A stretch of DNA of 64,000 nt from Mycobacterium sp. ITM-2016-00317 (GCF_002968295.1 NZ_CP134399.1:1984001-2048000); one strand, 5' to 3'. Positions 25,134-38,987 are shown, counted from the stretch's first letter. The notes: a model not told the origin generated them from the letters alone. A program made the numbers and translations.

Positions 25134-26663
25134 ATGACGCTGGCTGAACAGGCTGACCAGGCCGACACCACCTCTGCCGCCCAGGCGCCCGTGCACACCC
25201 GCGCCCTGATCATCGGCTCGGGCTTCTCCGGGCTGGGCATGGCCATCGCGCTGCAGCAACGCGGCGTCGACTTCCTGATCCTGGAGAAGGCCGACGAGAT
25301 CGGCGGCACGTGGCGGGACAACACCTACCCCGGCTGCGCGTGCGACATCCCGTCGCACATGTACTCGTTCTCGTTCGAGCCGAAGGCCGACTGGACCCAC
25401 ATGTGGTCGTTCCAGCCCGAGATCCAGGATTACCTGCTCGGGGTGACCGCCAAGTACGGGCTGCGCCGCTACATCGAGTTCGGCGCGCACGTCGACCGCG
25501 CGAACTGGGACGACGACGAGATGCGCTGGCACGTGTTCACCAAGGACGGGCGCGAGTTCATCGCGCAGTTCGTCATCTCCGGCGCCGGTGGTCTGCACAT
25601 CCCGCTGATCCCGGAGTTCGACGGGTACGACGAGTACCTGGCGGCCGGCCGGGCGGCGTTCCACTCCGCGGAGTGGGACCACGACGTCGACATCACCGGC
25701 AAGAAGGTCGCGGTGATCGGCACCGGCGCCAGCGCCATCCAGATCGTGCCCGAGATCGTCAAGGACGTCGCCGAGCTGCACCTGTACCAGCGCACCCCGG
25801 CCTGGGTGATGCCCCGGCCGAACAACCCGATCCCCGAACGGGTGCAGCGGGTGTTCGCCAACGTGCCCGGCGCCCGGGCGGCGATGCGGGCCGGCATCTA
25901 CTGGATTCACGAGGCCGTCGGGTTTGCGATGACCCAACAGCCCAGGTTGCTGAAAATCGGTGAGCTGCTGGGGAAATGGAACATCCGCCGCTCGATCAAG
26001 GACCGCGAACTGCGCCGTAAGCTCACCCCGGACTACCGGGCCGGCTGCAAGCGAATCCTCAACTCCGACAAGTACTACCGCGGTATCGCCGACCCGAAGG
26101 CCGAGGTGATCACCGACCGCATCGCGCGCTTCACCTCGCGCGGCATCGTCACCATCGACGAGCACGGTCGGGAGTCCGAAACCGAGGTCGACGTGGTGGT
26201 GTTCGCCACCGGGTTCCACGTCACCGACTCCTACACCTATGTCGACATCAAGGGCCCCAACGGCGAAGACCTCGTCGACCGGTGGAACCGGGAGGGGATC
26301 GCCGCGCTGCGCGGCATCACCGTCGCCGACATGCCCAACCTGTTCTTCCTGCTCGGGCCGAACACCGCGCTGGGGCACAACTCGGTGGTGTTCATGATCG
26401 AGTCGCAGATCCGCTACGCGGCCAAGGCCATCGCCGCCGTCGACAAGGCGGGCGCGCAGGCGCTGGCGCCCACCCGGGCGGCGCAGGACCGCTACAACGA
26501 CGAGCTGCAGGACGACCTCGGCGGCACCGTGTGGAGCACCGGTGGGTGCCGCAGCTGGTATCTCGACGAGCACGGCGTCAACCGCACCCTGTGGAGCGGG
26601 ATGACCTGGCAGTACTGGCTCGCGACCCGGAGGTTCAAGGCCTCCGAGTACACGTTCCGCTGA
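25134..26663 (+). CDS. Flavin-containing (Baeyer-Villiger type) monooxygenase, Rv3049c type
   Basis: A 509-residue class B flavoprotein monooxygenase. The FAD motif GSGFSGLGMAIAL is near residue 25, the second dinucleotide motif VIGTGASAIQIVPEI is near 200, and the Baeyer-Villiger/FMO-type signature occurs around AAFHSAEWDHDVDITGKKVA. GGTWRDNTYPGCACDIPSHM is the conserved active-site stretch. It uses NADPH and O2 to oxygenate ketones, as in EthA-like enzymes; the physiological substrate is unknown. The promoter box at 25121 indicates its own transcription start. The position upstream of nrdF2 is conserved with M. tuberculosis. Confidence 0.92.
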   Translation: MTLAEQADQADTTSAAQAPVHTRALIIGSGFSGLGMAIALQQRGVDFLILEKADEIGGTWRDNTYPGCACDIPSHMYSFSFEPKADWTHMWSFQPEIQDYLLGVTAKYGLRRYIEFGAHVDRANWDDDEMRWHVFTKDGREFIAQFVISGAGGLHIPLIPEFDGYDEYLAAGRAAFHSAEWDHDVDITGKKVAVIGTGASAIQIVPEIVKDVAELHLYQRTPAWVMPRPNNPIPERVQRVFANVPGARAAMRAGIYWIHEAVGFAMTQQPRLLKIGELLGKWNIRRSIKDRELRRKLTPDYRAGCKRILNSDKYYRGIADPKAEVITDRIARFTSRGIVTIDEHGRESETEVDVVVFATGFHVTDSYTYVDIKGPNGEDLVDRWNREGIAALRGITVADMPNLFFLLGPNTALGHNSVVFMIESQIRYAAKAIAAVDKAGAQALAPTRAAQDRYNDELQDDLGGTVWSTGGCRSWYLDEHGVNRTLWSGMTWQYWLATRRFKASEYTFR

Positions 26664-26683
26664 CTGGGCCCGCGACACGCCTG

Positions 26684-26699
26684 ACACAACATCTCGTGC
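26684..26699. promoter_or_regulatory. Upstream NrdR box of nrdF2
   Basis: ACACAACATCTCGTGC has a left half that fits the NrdR consensus ACACWA exactly and a right half TCGTGC close to TWGTGT. Its centre lies 32 bases from that of the next box. It is the counterpart of the weaker box at 15042-15057 before nrdHIE. Confidence 0.72.
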
Positions 26700-26715
26700 A
26701 GCGCTGGGATGTCGC

Positions 26716-26731
26716 ACACCAGTTGTAGTGT
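26716..26731. promoter_or_regulatory. Downstream NrdR box of nrdF2
   Basis: ACACCA-GTTG-TAGTGT matches the NrdR consensus at nearly all conserved positions and is the counterpart of ACACTA-GGTG-TAGTGT at 15074-15089. It lies 61 bases before the nrdF2 start. Confidence 0.8.
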
Positions 26732-26780
26732 TGTGGGCGTCGCGGGCGTTCCCGCGGCGACGTTACTAAAAGCCAGGTGA

Positions 26781-27767
<987 letters not shown>

Positions 27768-27769
27768 GC

Positions 27770-29955
27770 TCAGTCGACCGGGATGGTCGCGCTGATCGTC
27801 GTGCCGTCGCCGGGGTGACTGGTCACCGTCAGCCGGCCCGACAGCGCCTCCACCCGGTCGCGTAGGCCGACCAGGCCTGAGCCGCCGCCGTCCGTGGCGC
27901 CGCCGGCACCGTCGTCGGTCACCGAAAGGCGCAGCAGCGTGCCGCCGTCCGGGCTCTCGTCGAGCCCGACCGTGACCGTCACCGAACCGGCGTCGGCGTG
28001 CTTGGCGACGTTCGTCAGCGCCTCTGCGACAACGTAATACGCGGCCACCTCGACCGGTTCGGGCAGGCGGCGAGCGACGTCGACGGACAGCTCGACCGGA
28101 ACCGTCGAGCGCCGCGCCAGGTTGCGCATCGCCGGCTTCAGCCCGCCGCGCGACAACACCGCCGGATGCAGACCGCGCGATAACTCCTGCAGATCCGAGT
28201 GCAACCCGGCCAGGCCGGTCACCGCGTTGGACAGCAGGGTGCGCAGCGCGTCGTCCTCGGTCGCCGCCTCGGCCTCGCGCAGTTGCAGGCTCAGCGACAC
28301 GATGCGCTGCTGGGCGCCGTCGTGCAGATCGCGTTCGAACCCCCGGCGGGCCTCGTCGGCGGCCGCCACGATCCTGGCCCGCGACGCGGTGAGCTCGGCG
28401 CGGGTCTCGGCGTTGGCGATCGCGGTCGAGATCAGATCGGCGAAGTCGCCGATGTGGGCTGTGGTTCCTTCCGGAATCCCTTGTGGGGCAGAAGAACCCA
28501 CGACAAGCGCGCCGCGGGTGCGCCCTTCCACGACCAGTGGTACGCCCGCCCCTGCGCGGACACCGAGCCCGCGCAGCCGGTCCGGGATCTCCCCGGACAG
28601 CGCGCCGTAGTCGCCGACATAGGCCGACTGGTCCTGCGCACCCGCTCGCACAGGCTGTCGCCGTCGAGCGAAAGACGCTCTCCCGCAGTGAATCCCGGCT
28701 GGCTCTCGGTCTTCAGCGCGGCCTTCACCACGACGTGGTCGTCGGCGTCGAAGGCCAGCAGGGTGACGTGGTCGACCCCGAGGCTGTGCGCGAGCTCGGT
28801 GACGGCGACGTCGTAGACGTCGGCCAGCGCGGCGCCGCGCGCGACCAGGGTGGCGACCCGACGCAGCGCCGCCTGCTGGGTCCTGGCCACCCGCAGGCGT
28901 TCCTGCTCCTGCTTGCGTTCGGTGGTGTCGCGGGCCCCGCCGACCAGCACCCCGTGGTCGAACACCACGTTCCATTCCAGCCAGCGCACGGTGCCGTCCC
29001 GGCGCAGACTGCGGCTCTCGAACTGCGTGGCGCCCGCGGTCTGCGGCACGGCGGCGAGCGCGGCCGCAGTGGCTTCCCAGTCGTCCTGGACGATGAACTC
29101 CGACAGCGGCCGCGCGGTCAGTTCCGCGGCCGAATAGCCCAGCGCCCGTTCGAACGCCGGATTGACCCGGGTCAGGCGCGCCTCCCCGTCGTCACACGTG
29201 CCGATGAACAGCAGATCCGATGCCACCGCGAAGAAGCGTTCCAGCTCGCGACGGCTGACCTCCAGCTCGGCGGTGATGACCTCGCGGTCGCACGCGGCGG
29301 CCAGCAGGGCCTGCAGCGACGGCACCATGCGATGCACCCGCCGCACCGACGCCGCGGGCAGATCCTGCGGGATGAGCAGCGTGCCGGTGCGTTCCGAACC
29401 GTCGAGCAGCGCGATGGCCAGCTCGTCCGGGGCGGCGGGGGTGGCCTCGACCGTCAATGTCGCGGAGGGCAGCCCGAGCACGTCGGCGAAACGGCGGCCG
29501 GCATCCTGCAGCGCCGGGCCGAGCGCCGGGGCCCGCAGCATCACCCGGGCCAGATCCGCGGCCAGATCGGCCTCGTGGCGGCGCTGCTCGGCCTCGGCGG
29601 CACGCAGTCGGGCCTGGCCCACCAGGGCATTGGTGAGAAACGCGAGCGTCAGGAAGATGACCAGCGCCGGAGCCAGGCTGTCGCGGCCCTCCAGATGCAG
29701 ATAGGCGTAGACGGCGGCGCTGGCCAAAGAGGTGGTGATCGACAACCCGAAGCCCCACCCGGCAGAGACCACCAGCACGCCGAGCAGCAGCAGCGCGCCG
29801 AACGCGTTCTCCGGAGCGATCTTCTTGAGCGCGAACACCGCGAGCACCTCGGCGGCCAGGAACCCGGCCGCCACCGCGATTCCGACCCCGAGAGGTCGCG
29901 CCGGTGACCGCACGACACGCTCGAAGAAGCTGGTCGGCACCGATTGCCAGGTCAC
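27770..29955 (-). pseudogene. NarL-type sensor histidine kinase with DUF4118, PAS and GAF domains, one frameshift
   Basis: A ~728-residue membrane sensor kinase in two frames. The first frame (29955 to about 28628) has GTG start MTWQSVPTSFFERVVRSPAR, a four-helix DUF4118-like membrane module (about residues 18-110), a dimer helix, a PAS domain (VNPAFERALGYSAAELTARP) and a GAF domain. The second frame (to 27770) completes GAF with SAYVGDYGALSGEIPDRLRG, then the dimerisation histidine in RGFERDLHDGAQQRIVSLSL and an ATPase domain with ALTNVAKHADAG and DDGAGGATDGGG. Adding one base near 28627 joins them. The HisKA_3 layout fits phosphotransfer to the LuxR-type regulator at 30374. The stimulus is unknown. 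All domains are intact, so a sequencing error is likely. Confidence 0.85.
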
Positions 29956-30027
29956 CGGCCGATGGTAATCCCGATTTTTCCCGTTAACAGGAATGCCGAC
30001 AGCCGAAGATCCTGACAGGCTCGAGTC

Positions 30028-30396
30028 ATGACCGGTCCGCGCTGCTTGATCGTCGACGACAGCGCCGACTTCCGGGACGCAGCCCGCGCCATTCTCGAAC
30101 GCGGCGGCATCGTGGTCGTCGGCACTGCCCACGACGTGGCCGAGGCGCTGCTGCGGGCCCGCGAACTGCATCCGGACGTGGCGCTGGTCGACGTCGATCT
30201 CGGCGCCGAAAGCGGATTCGACGTCGCCGAACAGCTCAGCGGCATCCCCGTCATCCTGACCTCCACCCACGACGAGCTGGACTTCGCCGACCTCATCGCG
30301 GCCAGCCCGGCGCTGGGCTTCCTGCCCAAACTGACGTTGTCACCGGGCGCGGTGCGTGAACTGCTCGACCGCGTCAGCGGGTCTCCAAGTACATGA
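30028..30396 (+). CDS. Receiver-only response regulator
   Basis: A 122-residue stand-alone receiver domain. The acidic pocket is LIVDDSADFRD, the phosphoacceptor aspartate lies in ALVDVDLGAESGF, the switch Thr/Ser is in VILTSTHDEL and the lysine in GFLPKLTLSPG. With no output domain it must act by phosphotransfer or by binding a partner. It is divergent from the histidine kinase (72 bases between starts), and its last 23 bases overlap the convergent LuxR-type regulator gene. It may be a phosphate sink or a second target of the kinase. Confidence 0.86.
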   Translation: MTGPRCLIVDDSADFRDAARAILERGGIVVVGTAHDVAEALLRARELHPDVALVDVDLGAESGFDVAEQLSGIPVILTSTHDELDFADLIAASPALGFLPKLTLSPGAVRELLDRVSGSPST

Positions 30397-31027
30397 TCAC
30401 CGCGCGGACCCGGCGGTGGTCGTCGCCGGTTTCGGGCAGGTTCAGCTTGGTCAGGATGCTGCGCACGTGCTTTTCCACCGTGCCCTCGGTCACCCACAGC
30501 CTGCGCCCGATCCCCGCGTTCGACAGGCCCTCGGCCATCAGGGTGAGCACCTCGCGTTCGCGCGCACTGAGCGCGCCCAGCGGGTCGTCGCGCTTGCGCG
30601 CAGACACCAACTCGGCCACCAGCGCGGGGTCCACCACGGACGCGCCGTTGGCGATCCGCTGCAGCGTGTCGATGAAGTCGGTGACGTCGGTGACCCGGGT
30701 CTTGAGCAGGTAACCGATGGCATGGCCGCCGGCCAGCAGCTCCATCGCGTGATCGACGTCGACGTGGGCCGAGAGCACCACGATGCCGACCTCGGGGGAC
30801 TCTTCGCGGATCACCCTGGCCGCGTCCAGACCCTCGCTGGTGTGGGTCGGCGGCATCCGGATGTCGGTCAGCACCAGCGCCGGCCTCTGCGTCCGGACCA
30901 TGTCCAGCAGCGTGACGCCGTCACCGGCCTGCCCGACGATCTCGAAGCCGGAGCGCTCCAGAAGACTGGCCAGCCCCTCGCGCAACAACACATCGTCGTC
31001 GGCGACGACAACCTTCAGCGCGCTCAT
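30374..31027 (-). CDS. LuxR/NarL-type response regulator
   Basis: A 217-residue two-domain regulator. The receiver domain carries VVVADDDVLLREGL, LVLTDIRMPPTHTSEGLDAA and the lysine in YLLKTRVTD. The C-terminal LuxR HTH is ALSAREREVLTLMAEGLSNA, then GRRLWVTEGTVEKHVRSILT. It should activate or repress genes on phosphorylation by the kinase at 27770-29955. ATG 31027 is chosen because the receiver starts immediately; the open frame upstream has no coding character. The 3' end overlaps the receiver-only gene convergently. Confidence 0.9.
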   Translation of the reverse strand: MSALKVVVADDDVLLREGLASLLERSGFEIVGQAGDGVTLLDMVRTQRPALVLTDIRMPPTHTSEGLDAARVIREESPEVGIVVLSAHVDVDHAMELLAGGHAIGYLLKTRVTDVTDFIDTLQRIANGASVVDPALVAELVSARKRDDPLGALSAREREVLTLMAEGLSNAGIGRRLWVTEGTVEKHVRSILTKLNLPETGDDHRRVRAVIMYLETR

Positions 31028-31147
31028 GTGTCCTCCGGCCCCCGCGTGAACATGGCGCCTCATTGTCGCACCGGCACCGCGATTTGCCAGTGGGACGGCG
31101 TGATCGGGTGCCCCGGAACCGATTCAACGTCGCGAGGTAGGCGGGCG

Positions 31148-31556
31148 TCAGCGCTCGTGGCTGTCCTCCATCACGGTGCGTCCGATCCGCCCCTATCGAG
31201 GCGGCGCCCCGCAGCGGATAGACCAGCGTGGTGAACACGTTGCCCCGGTGGGCTTTCCGCACCCAGAAGGACCACACCACGGCCACCGAGCAGATCGCCT
31301 GGACGAGGATCATCGCCGCGGTGCCGATCAGCGCGCGCAGACCGTGGATGTTCGTGTAGGGGACCAGCGCCGGCGTGTCCACCGGCACTCCGGCGGCGCC
31401 GGGCACCTGCACCGCGACAGCGCACAGAACCCATGGAACATCCACGTCCACAATGCTTTTCGCAGCATCATTGGCGAAGTGGACGCAGCCGCCGATCAGC
31501 GACCCCGCGAACACGACGTACGCGAAGGTGGCCGGGAGGTGTCTGGCCATCGCCAC
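31148..31556 (-). pseudogene. Possible small membrane protein, probably frameshifted
   Basis: This region (31028-31627) between the LuxR regulator and DUF3349 holds no clean gene. The minus strand from GTG 31556 (or ATG 31550) encodes membrane-type sequence: RHLPATFAYVVFAGSLIGG, PWVLCAVAVQVPGAAGVPVD, GLRALIGTAAMILVQAICSV and AVVWSFWVRK. After VFTTLVYPLRG the frame runs on without coding character into the LuxR gene. A shift near 31190 would instead give an end RTVMEDSHER and a stop at 31150-31148. I do not recognise the family. It may be a real small membrane protein with an indel, or a remnant. Confidence 0.35.
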
Positions 31557-31627
31557 GTAGCCGAGTGCGAACGGCGTCAGCGCGCTCCCAGCGACGGCCC
31601 CCGGGAGTGGGGGAGGACACTGGAGCG

Positions 31628-31972
31628 GTGACGACCAAGTCCCTGTTCCACTCCGTTCTGGAATGGCTGCGCGCCGGCTATCCCGGCGGTGTCCCGGGGC
31701 CCGATCGCGTTCCGCTGCTGGCACTGTTGCGTGCGACTCCACTGACCGAGGAACAGATCAAGGAGGTCATCGCGCGCCTGACCGAAGAACGGTCACCGGG
31801 CGCCGGGGCCGGGGCCGGCCAGATCGAGGCCGACGAGATCGCGGCCTTCATCGAAGACGTCACCCACCACGACGCCGGCCCGGAGAACGTCGCGCGGGTG
31901 GCGGCGAAGCTGGCCGCCGCGGGCTGGCCGTCGACCGGCGAGCACCGCGGCGATCCCGGGACGGACGGTTAG
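31628..31972 (+). CDS. DUF3349 family protein
   Basis: A 114-residue helical protein: [20 protein letters not shown], then [20 protein letters not shown] and a repeat of the helical pattern in [20 protein letters not shown]. This matches the mycobacterial DUF3349 family (Rv0543c-like), whose structures show two winged-helix-like halves but whose function is unknown. GTG 31628 follows a GGGAGGACACTGGAGCG region, a suitable ribosome site. Its stop overlaps adhC by four bases on the opposite strand. Confidence 0.85.
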   Translation: MTTKSLFHSVLEWLRAGYPGGVPGPDRVPLLALLRATPLTEEQIKEVIARLTEERSPGAGAGAGQIEADEIAAFIEDVTHHDAGPENVARVAAKLAAAGWPSTGEHRGDPGTDG

Positions 31973-33015
31973 CGCAGGCCGGCGGTGTCGATGACGAACC
32001 GGTACCGGACATCGCTGGCCACCACGCGCTCGTAGGCCTCGTTGATGTAGTCCGCTTCGATGATCTCGATCTCGGGGGTCACGTCGTGCTCGGCGCAGAA
32101 GTCCAGCATCTGCTGGGTCTCGGCGATGCCACCGATCATCGAGCCCGCGATGCTGCGCCGCCCGCCGACCAACGACGTGGCCGGCACCGACATCGGATGC
32201 TCGGGCATGCCGAGTTCGACCAGCGTGCCGTCGACCTTGAGCAGCGCGAGGTAGTCCGCGAGATTCAGGTTCGCCGACACGGTGTTGATGATCAGGTCGA
32301 ACGTGCCGCGCAGCTGCTTGAAGGTGTCGCGGTCGCTGGTGGCGTGGTACGCCGTGGCGCCCAGGCGCAGACCGTCCTCCATCTTCTTCAGCGACTGGCT
32401 GAGGACTGTCACCTCGGCGCCCATCGCCGCCGCGATCTTGACCGCGAGGTGACCGAGACCACCGAGGCCGATCACCGCGACCTTCTTGCCGGGACCGGCG
32501 TTCCAGTGGCGCAGAGGTGAATAGGTGGTGATCCCCGCACACAGCAGGGGAGCGGCCTTGTCCAGCGCGATGGAGTCGGGGATGCGCAGCACATAGTTCT
32601 CGTCGACGACGATCGCACCGCTGTAGCCCCCCTGCGTCGGCTGACCGTCACGGCCGACGGCGTTGTAGGTGCCGACCATCCCACTGCCGGTGCAGTACTG
32701 CTCGTCACCGTCGCGACATTGGTCACACTCGCGGCAGGAATCGACGAAACAGCCCACGCCGACCCGGTCGCCGATCTTGAAATTGGTTACCTGCGAACCG
32801 ATCTCGGTGACGATGCCGGCGATCTCATGACCGGGCACCACCGGGTAATTGGCCCGCCCCCACTCGCCGCGGACGGTGTGGATGTCGGAGTGGCAGATAC
32901 CGGCGAAGTGGATGTCGAACGCGACGTCATGCGGCCCGACCTCGCGCCGGGTGATGGTGGTCCGGGTCAGCGGGGCGTCGGCGGAGGTCGCGGCATACGC
33001 GGTAACGGTGGTCAT
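31969..33015 (-). CDS. adhC: Zinc-dependent NADP alcohol dehydrogenase AdhC
   Basis: A 348-residue medium-chain dehydrogenase (Rv3045). Catalytic zinc ligands are seen in [14 protein letters not shown] and [11 protein letters not shown]; structural zinc cysteines lie in [20 protein letters not shown]; the cofactor loop is [20 protein letters not shown]. The family (cinnamyl-alcohol-dehydrogenase type) reduces aldehydes with NADPH. ATG 33015, with AGAGG five bases upstream, is preferred to the longer frame. It lies upstream of fecB on the same strand as in M. tuberculosis, with 152 bases between. Confidence 0.93.
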   Translation of the reverse strand: MTTVTAYAATSADAPLTRTTITRREVGPHDVAFDIHFAGICHSDIHTVRGEWGRANYPVVPGHEIAGIVTEIGSQVTNFKIGDRVGVGCFVDSCRECDQCRDGDEQYCTGSGMVGTYNAVGRDGQPTQGGYSGAIVVDENYVLRIPDSIALDKAAPLLCAGITTYSPLRHWNAGPGKKVAVIGLGGLGHLAVKIAAAMGAEVTVLSQSLKKMEDGLRLGATAYHATSDRDTFKQLRGTFDLIINTVSANLNLADYLALLKVDGTLVELGMPEHPMSVPATSLVGGRRSIAGSMIGGIAETQQMLDFCAEHDVTPEIEIIEADYINEAYERVVASDVRYRFVIDTAGLR

Positions 33016-33167
33016 CAGTGCCTCTTGTCTCATCGATTTTCTGCATAACGGGGTCTCGCACAAGGGTCGGCGGGTTCGGATTCGCCGAGAATCACGGCGC
33101 GACGATGCGCCTGATCGGGTTCAACGGCCACTGGCGCCGGGTTAGTTCCGCCGCTGACGTGGTGCGG

Positions 33168-34310
33168 TCAGTTGATGGGGGCGTTGACCCACCGTAGATC
33201 GGCGAGGATCCCGCGTGCGGCGACGACATTACCGCCGGTCTGCCACACCTCGTTGTTCACCGCGAACACCCTGCCGTCGCGGTTGGCCGACAGCCGCCGC
33301 CACGCGTCGCTGCCCAGCACTTCGGGGGCGCGTTCACGTGCCTCGGCCGTGGCGAACGACACATAGAGGAGGTCGCCGTCGGCGATCGAGAAGTCCGGTG
33401 AATCGCCGAGGTCCTCGTCGGAGATGCCCACCTCGACGAAGGGCTTGTCGGTGAACCGCTGCGCGGCCGGGCGGCCGACCCCGACGTCGGCGAGCACGCT
33501 GCCGGGGAAGCTGTCGGGGCCGAACACCCGCATCGTGGTGTCGGTGAACTGCACCACCGATGCCTGGAAGTGGGTCGCGTCGTTGTCCTGCCCGGTCCGG
33601 TCGGCGGCGCGGTCGAACTCCTCGATCACCTCGTCGGCCGCGCGTGCGCGGCCGGTGGCGGCCCCGACGGTGCGCAGCGTGTCCTTCCACGCCGCGCCTC
33701 CGGGCCCGGTGAACACGGTGGGCGCGATCCCGGCGAGCTCGGGATGGTCCTGCGGGGTCAGCGCCACCGAGCCGAGGATCAGATCCGGTTCGGCCGCCCG
33801 GATCGCGTCGAGGTCGGGCTCGCTGCGGCTTCCGGCGCCGGGTAGGTCGTGGACGACGGCGCCGAGGTAGGCCGGCTGGGCGTCGGAGCCGTCGGGCAGC
33901 GCCGCGGCCACGATCCGCGATTGCAGGCCCAGCGCGCACAACGCATCGAGCTGGTCGCCGGAGAGCACGACGATGCGCTGGGGATCGGCCCGCACCTGCG
34001 TGGTCTCCGGAATCGGGGGAGTGACGCCGTGGCCGGTCGCGTTGCGGACCTCGCGCTCCGGCGGGCCGTCGTCCAGGCGCGCCGGTTCGGGCGCACAGGA
34101 CTCATCGGGCCTGCGGTCGTTGCCGAGCACGCCGGCACTGGCGATCCGGGTCACGCTGGTGGTGGGCGTCGCCGTGCCGGAGCCGTCGGCGGGTGTGTCG
34201 CCGGACGATCCGCAGCCGCCCAGCGCGGACACCACGACCGCGGTGGCGAGGGCGGTCAGTCCCGCCGACCGGGAGACCCAGCGGCCTGCCCGCACTCCCG
34301 TGATCAGCAC
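33168..34310 (-). CDS. fecB: Iron-siderophore binding lipoprotein FecB
   Basis: A 380-residue secreted lipoprotein with lipobox SALGGC (lipidated Cys33) after an N-terminal membrane stretch, then a periplasmic-binding-protein domain of the FecB/FhuD type (ADPQRIVVLSGDQLDALCAL, EPDLILGSVALTPQDHPELA, GDLLYVSFATAEA). It corresponds to Rv3044, which binds ferric siderophores, and FecB has been linked to cell envelope integrity in M. tuberculosis. GTG 34310 is the start. It is divergent from ctaD (about 200 bases between), a conserved arrangement. Confidence 0.93.
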   Translation of the reverse strand: MLITGVRAGRWVSRSAGLTALATAVVVSALGGCGSSGDTPADGSGTATPTTSVTRIASAGVLGNDRRPDESCAPEPARLDDGPPEREVRNATGHGVTPPIPETTQVRADPQRIVVLSGDQLDALCALGLQSRIVAAALPDGSDAQPAYLGAVVHDLPGAGSRSEPDLDAIRAAEPDLILGSVALTPQDHPELAGIAPTVFTGPGGAAWKDTLRTVGAATGRARAADEVIEEFDRAADRTGQDNDATHFQASVVQFTDTTMRVFGPDSFPGSVLADVGVGRPAAQRFTDKPFVEVGISDEDLGDSPDFSIADGDLLYVSFATAEARERAPEVLGSDAWRRLSANRDGRVFAVNNEVWQTGGNVVAARGILADLRWVNAPIN

Positions 34311-34428
34311 GCGCCGACGTTAACATCCAACGGTTACCGAGCTGGTCAGGGTCTGTGCCCAGATAGGTGCGCCGTCAAATACGACGGTTTGTAGGACCAC
34401 CCCGACCGCTGTCAGTTCGGGCAGCTAG

Positions 34429-37536
<3,108 letters not shown>

Positions 37537-37539
37537 CGG

Positions 37540-38982
37540 TCATACCACCACGACGGCCGGTTCCGATGGCGTCAGCCCGGTGACCGTGCGCCACGCCTGC
37601 GCCAGCAGTTCGACCGCCCCGACCAGCTCGGCGTCCGGCAATGCGTAAGGCACCCGGATGAAGCGTTCGAGCGTGCCGTCGACCCCGAAGCGCGGCCCGG
37701 GCGGGATCTCCAGTCCCAGCCGGGACGCGGCAGCCGACAGCGCCGAACTCATCGGTGCGGGCAGCCGCACCCACAACGACAGACCGCCGGTGCCCGGCGC
37801 CGGCTGCCAGTCCGGAAGGTGTTCGGCGAGCAGGTCCAGCAGCAGCGCCCTGCGTGCGCGCAGCAGCTCCCGGCGTTCGGGCAGGACCTCGTCCTCGGCG
37901 GCCAGAAGCCTTGCCGCGGCGAGTTGTTCGAGGATCGGGGTGCCCATGTCGATCGACGGGCGCAGCGCGGCGATGGTGGCCAGGGAACCGCGGTCGCCGC
38001 GGATCCAGCCGATCCGCAAGCCGCCCCAGAACGACTTCGACATCGAACCGACCGTGAGCACCAGATCGCGCCGGGTGGTCATCGACGCCGCGAACGGTGC
38101 GGGCACCTGCTCGTCGAGCCACATGTCGGTGATGGTCTCGTCGACGATGGTGCGGGTGCGCGTCTCGCGGATGATGTGCGCCAGCCGGGCGCGCCCCGCG
38201 GGCGGCAGTGTCATGCCGGTCGGATTGTGGTTGTCGGGGATCAGATAGGCCAGCGCCGGGGCGACCTGCCGGACCGCGGCCTCGACGGCGTCGAGTTCCC
38301 AGCCGTCGGGCGCCATCGCGACCGGGACGGGCCGCAGGCCGCGGGTGGCCATCGTCGCCAGAGCGCCGTGGTAGGTCGGTTGTTCGACCAGCACGCGGTC
38401 GTCGGGCTGGGTGAAGGTGGCCAGGATCAGGCCGATCGCGTGCAATGCCCCGGTGGTCACCATGATCTCGTCAGGTTCGGTCGGAAGTCCACGCGCGCAA
38501 TATCTTTCGGCGATCGCCTCCCGCAGGGGAGGCACCCCGGCCAGCTCGATGCCGAACGCGTGCAGGTACGGGGTGAGCTGGCCGGAGGCCTCGGCGAAGG
38601 CCCGCGACACGATCGCGGCCGGTGCCGCGAGGGTGGCCGCGGCCAGATTGGCGGTCGGTGCGGCGACCGGCGCCGCCCGGCTCGGGCTCAGCGGAAGTGC
38701 GGTGGTGCTGCGGGCGCCGCGCCGCGCGTGGAGGTAGCCGTCATCGCGCAGCTGGGAGTAGGCCGACGTCACCGTGGTGCGGGACACCCGCAGGGTGTCG
38801 GCCAGCGCCCGCTCGCTGGGCAGCCGGGCCCCGACCGGGATGCGGCCGTCGACGATGAGTAGCCGGATGGCGTCGGCGAGACCGTGATACGCAGGTCCAG
38901 TACGACTGGATGTCCGCCAGTTGCCCAGCTCGCGGGCCAAAAGGTCCACATCGAGCGAGCGGTTCGCCATCGTCGCGGTCAT
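37540..38982 (-). CDS. MocR-type (GntR HTH plus aminotransferase) transcriptional regulator
   Basis: A 480-residue fusion. The N-terminal GntR winged helix (AIRLLIVDGRIPVGARLPSE, ALADTLRVSRTTVTSAYSQL) is joined by a linker to a type-I aminotransferase domain with the PLP lysine in SMSKSFWGGLRIGW. The ligands in YLIPDNHNPTGMTLPP are also intact. MocR regulators sense PLP or amine compounds through the second domain. It is divergent from a 50-residue protein and a YczE-type membrane protein, a known MocR partner arrangement, and an inverted repeat (38988-39007) lies between them. It ends four bases from serB2. Confidence 0.92.
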   Translation of the reverse strand: MTATMANRSLDVDLLARELGNWRTSSRTGPAYHGLADAIRLLIVDGRIPVGARLPSERALADTLRVSRTTVTSAYSQLRDDGYLHARRGARSTTALPLSPSRAAPVAAPTANLAAATLAAPAAIVSRAFAEASGQLTPYLHAFGIELAGVPPLREAIAERYCARGLPTEPDEIMVTTGALHAIGLILATFTQPDDRVLVEQPTYHGALATMATRGLRPVPVAMAPDGWELDAVEAAVRQVAPALAYLIPDNHNPTGMTLPPAGRARLAHIIRETRTRTIVDETITDMWLDEQVPAPFAASMTTRRDLVLTVGSMSKSFWGGLRIGWIRGDRGSLATIAALRPSIDMGTPILEQLAAARLLAAEDEVLPERRELLRARRALLLDLLAEHLPDWQPAPGTGGLSLWVRLPAPMSSALSAAASRLGLEIPPGPRFGVDGTLERFIRVPYALPDAELVGAVELLAQAWRTVTGLTPSEPAVVVV

Positions 38983-38987
38983 TGCAG

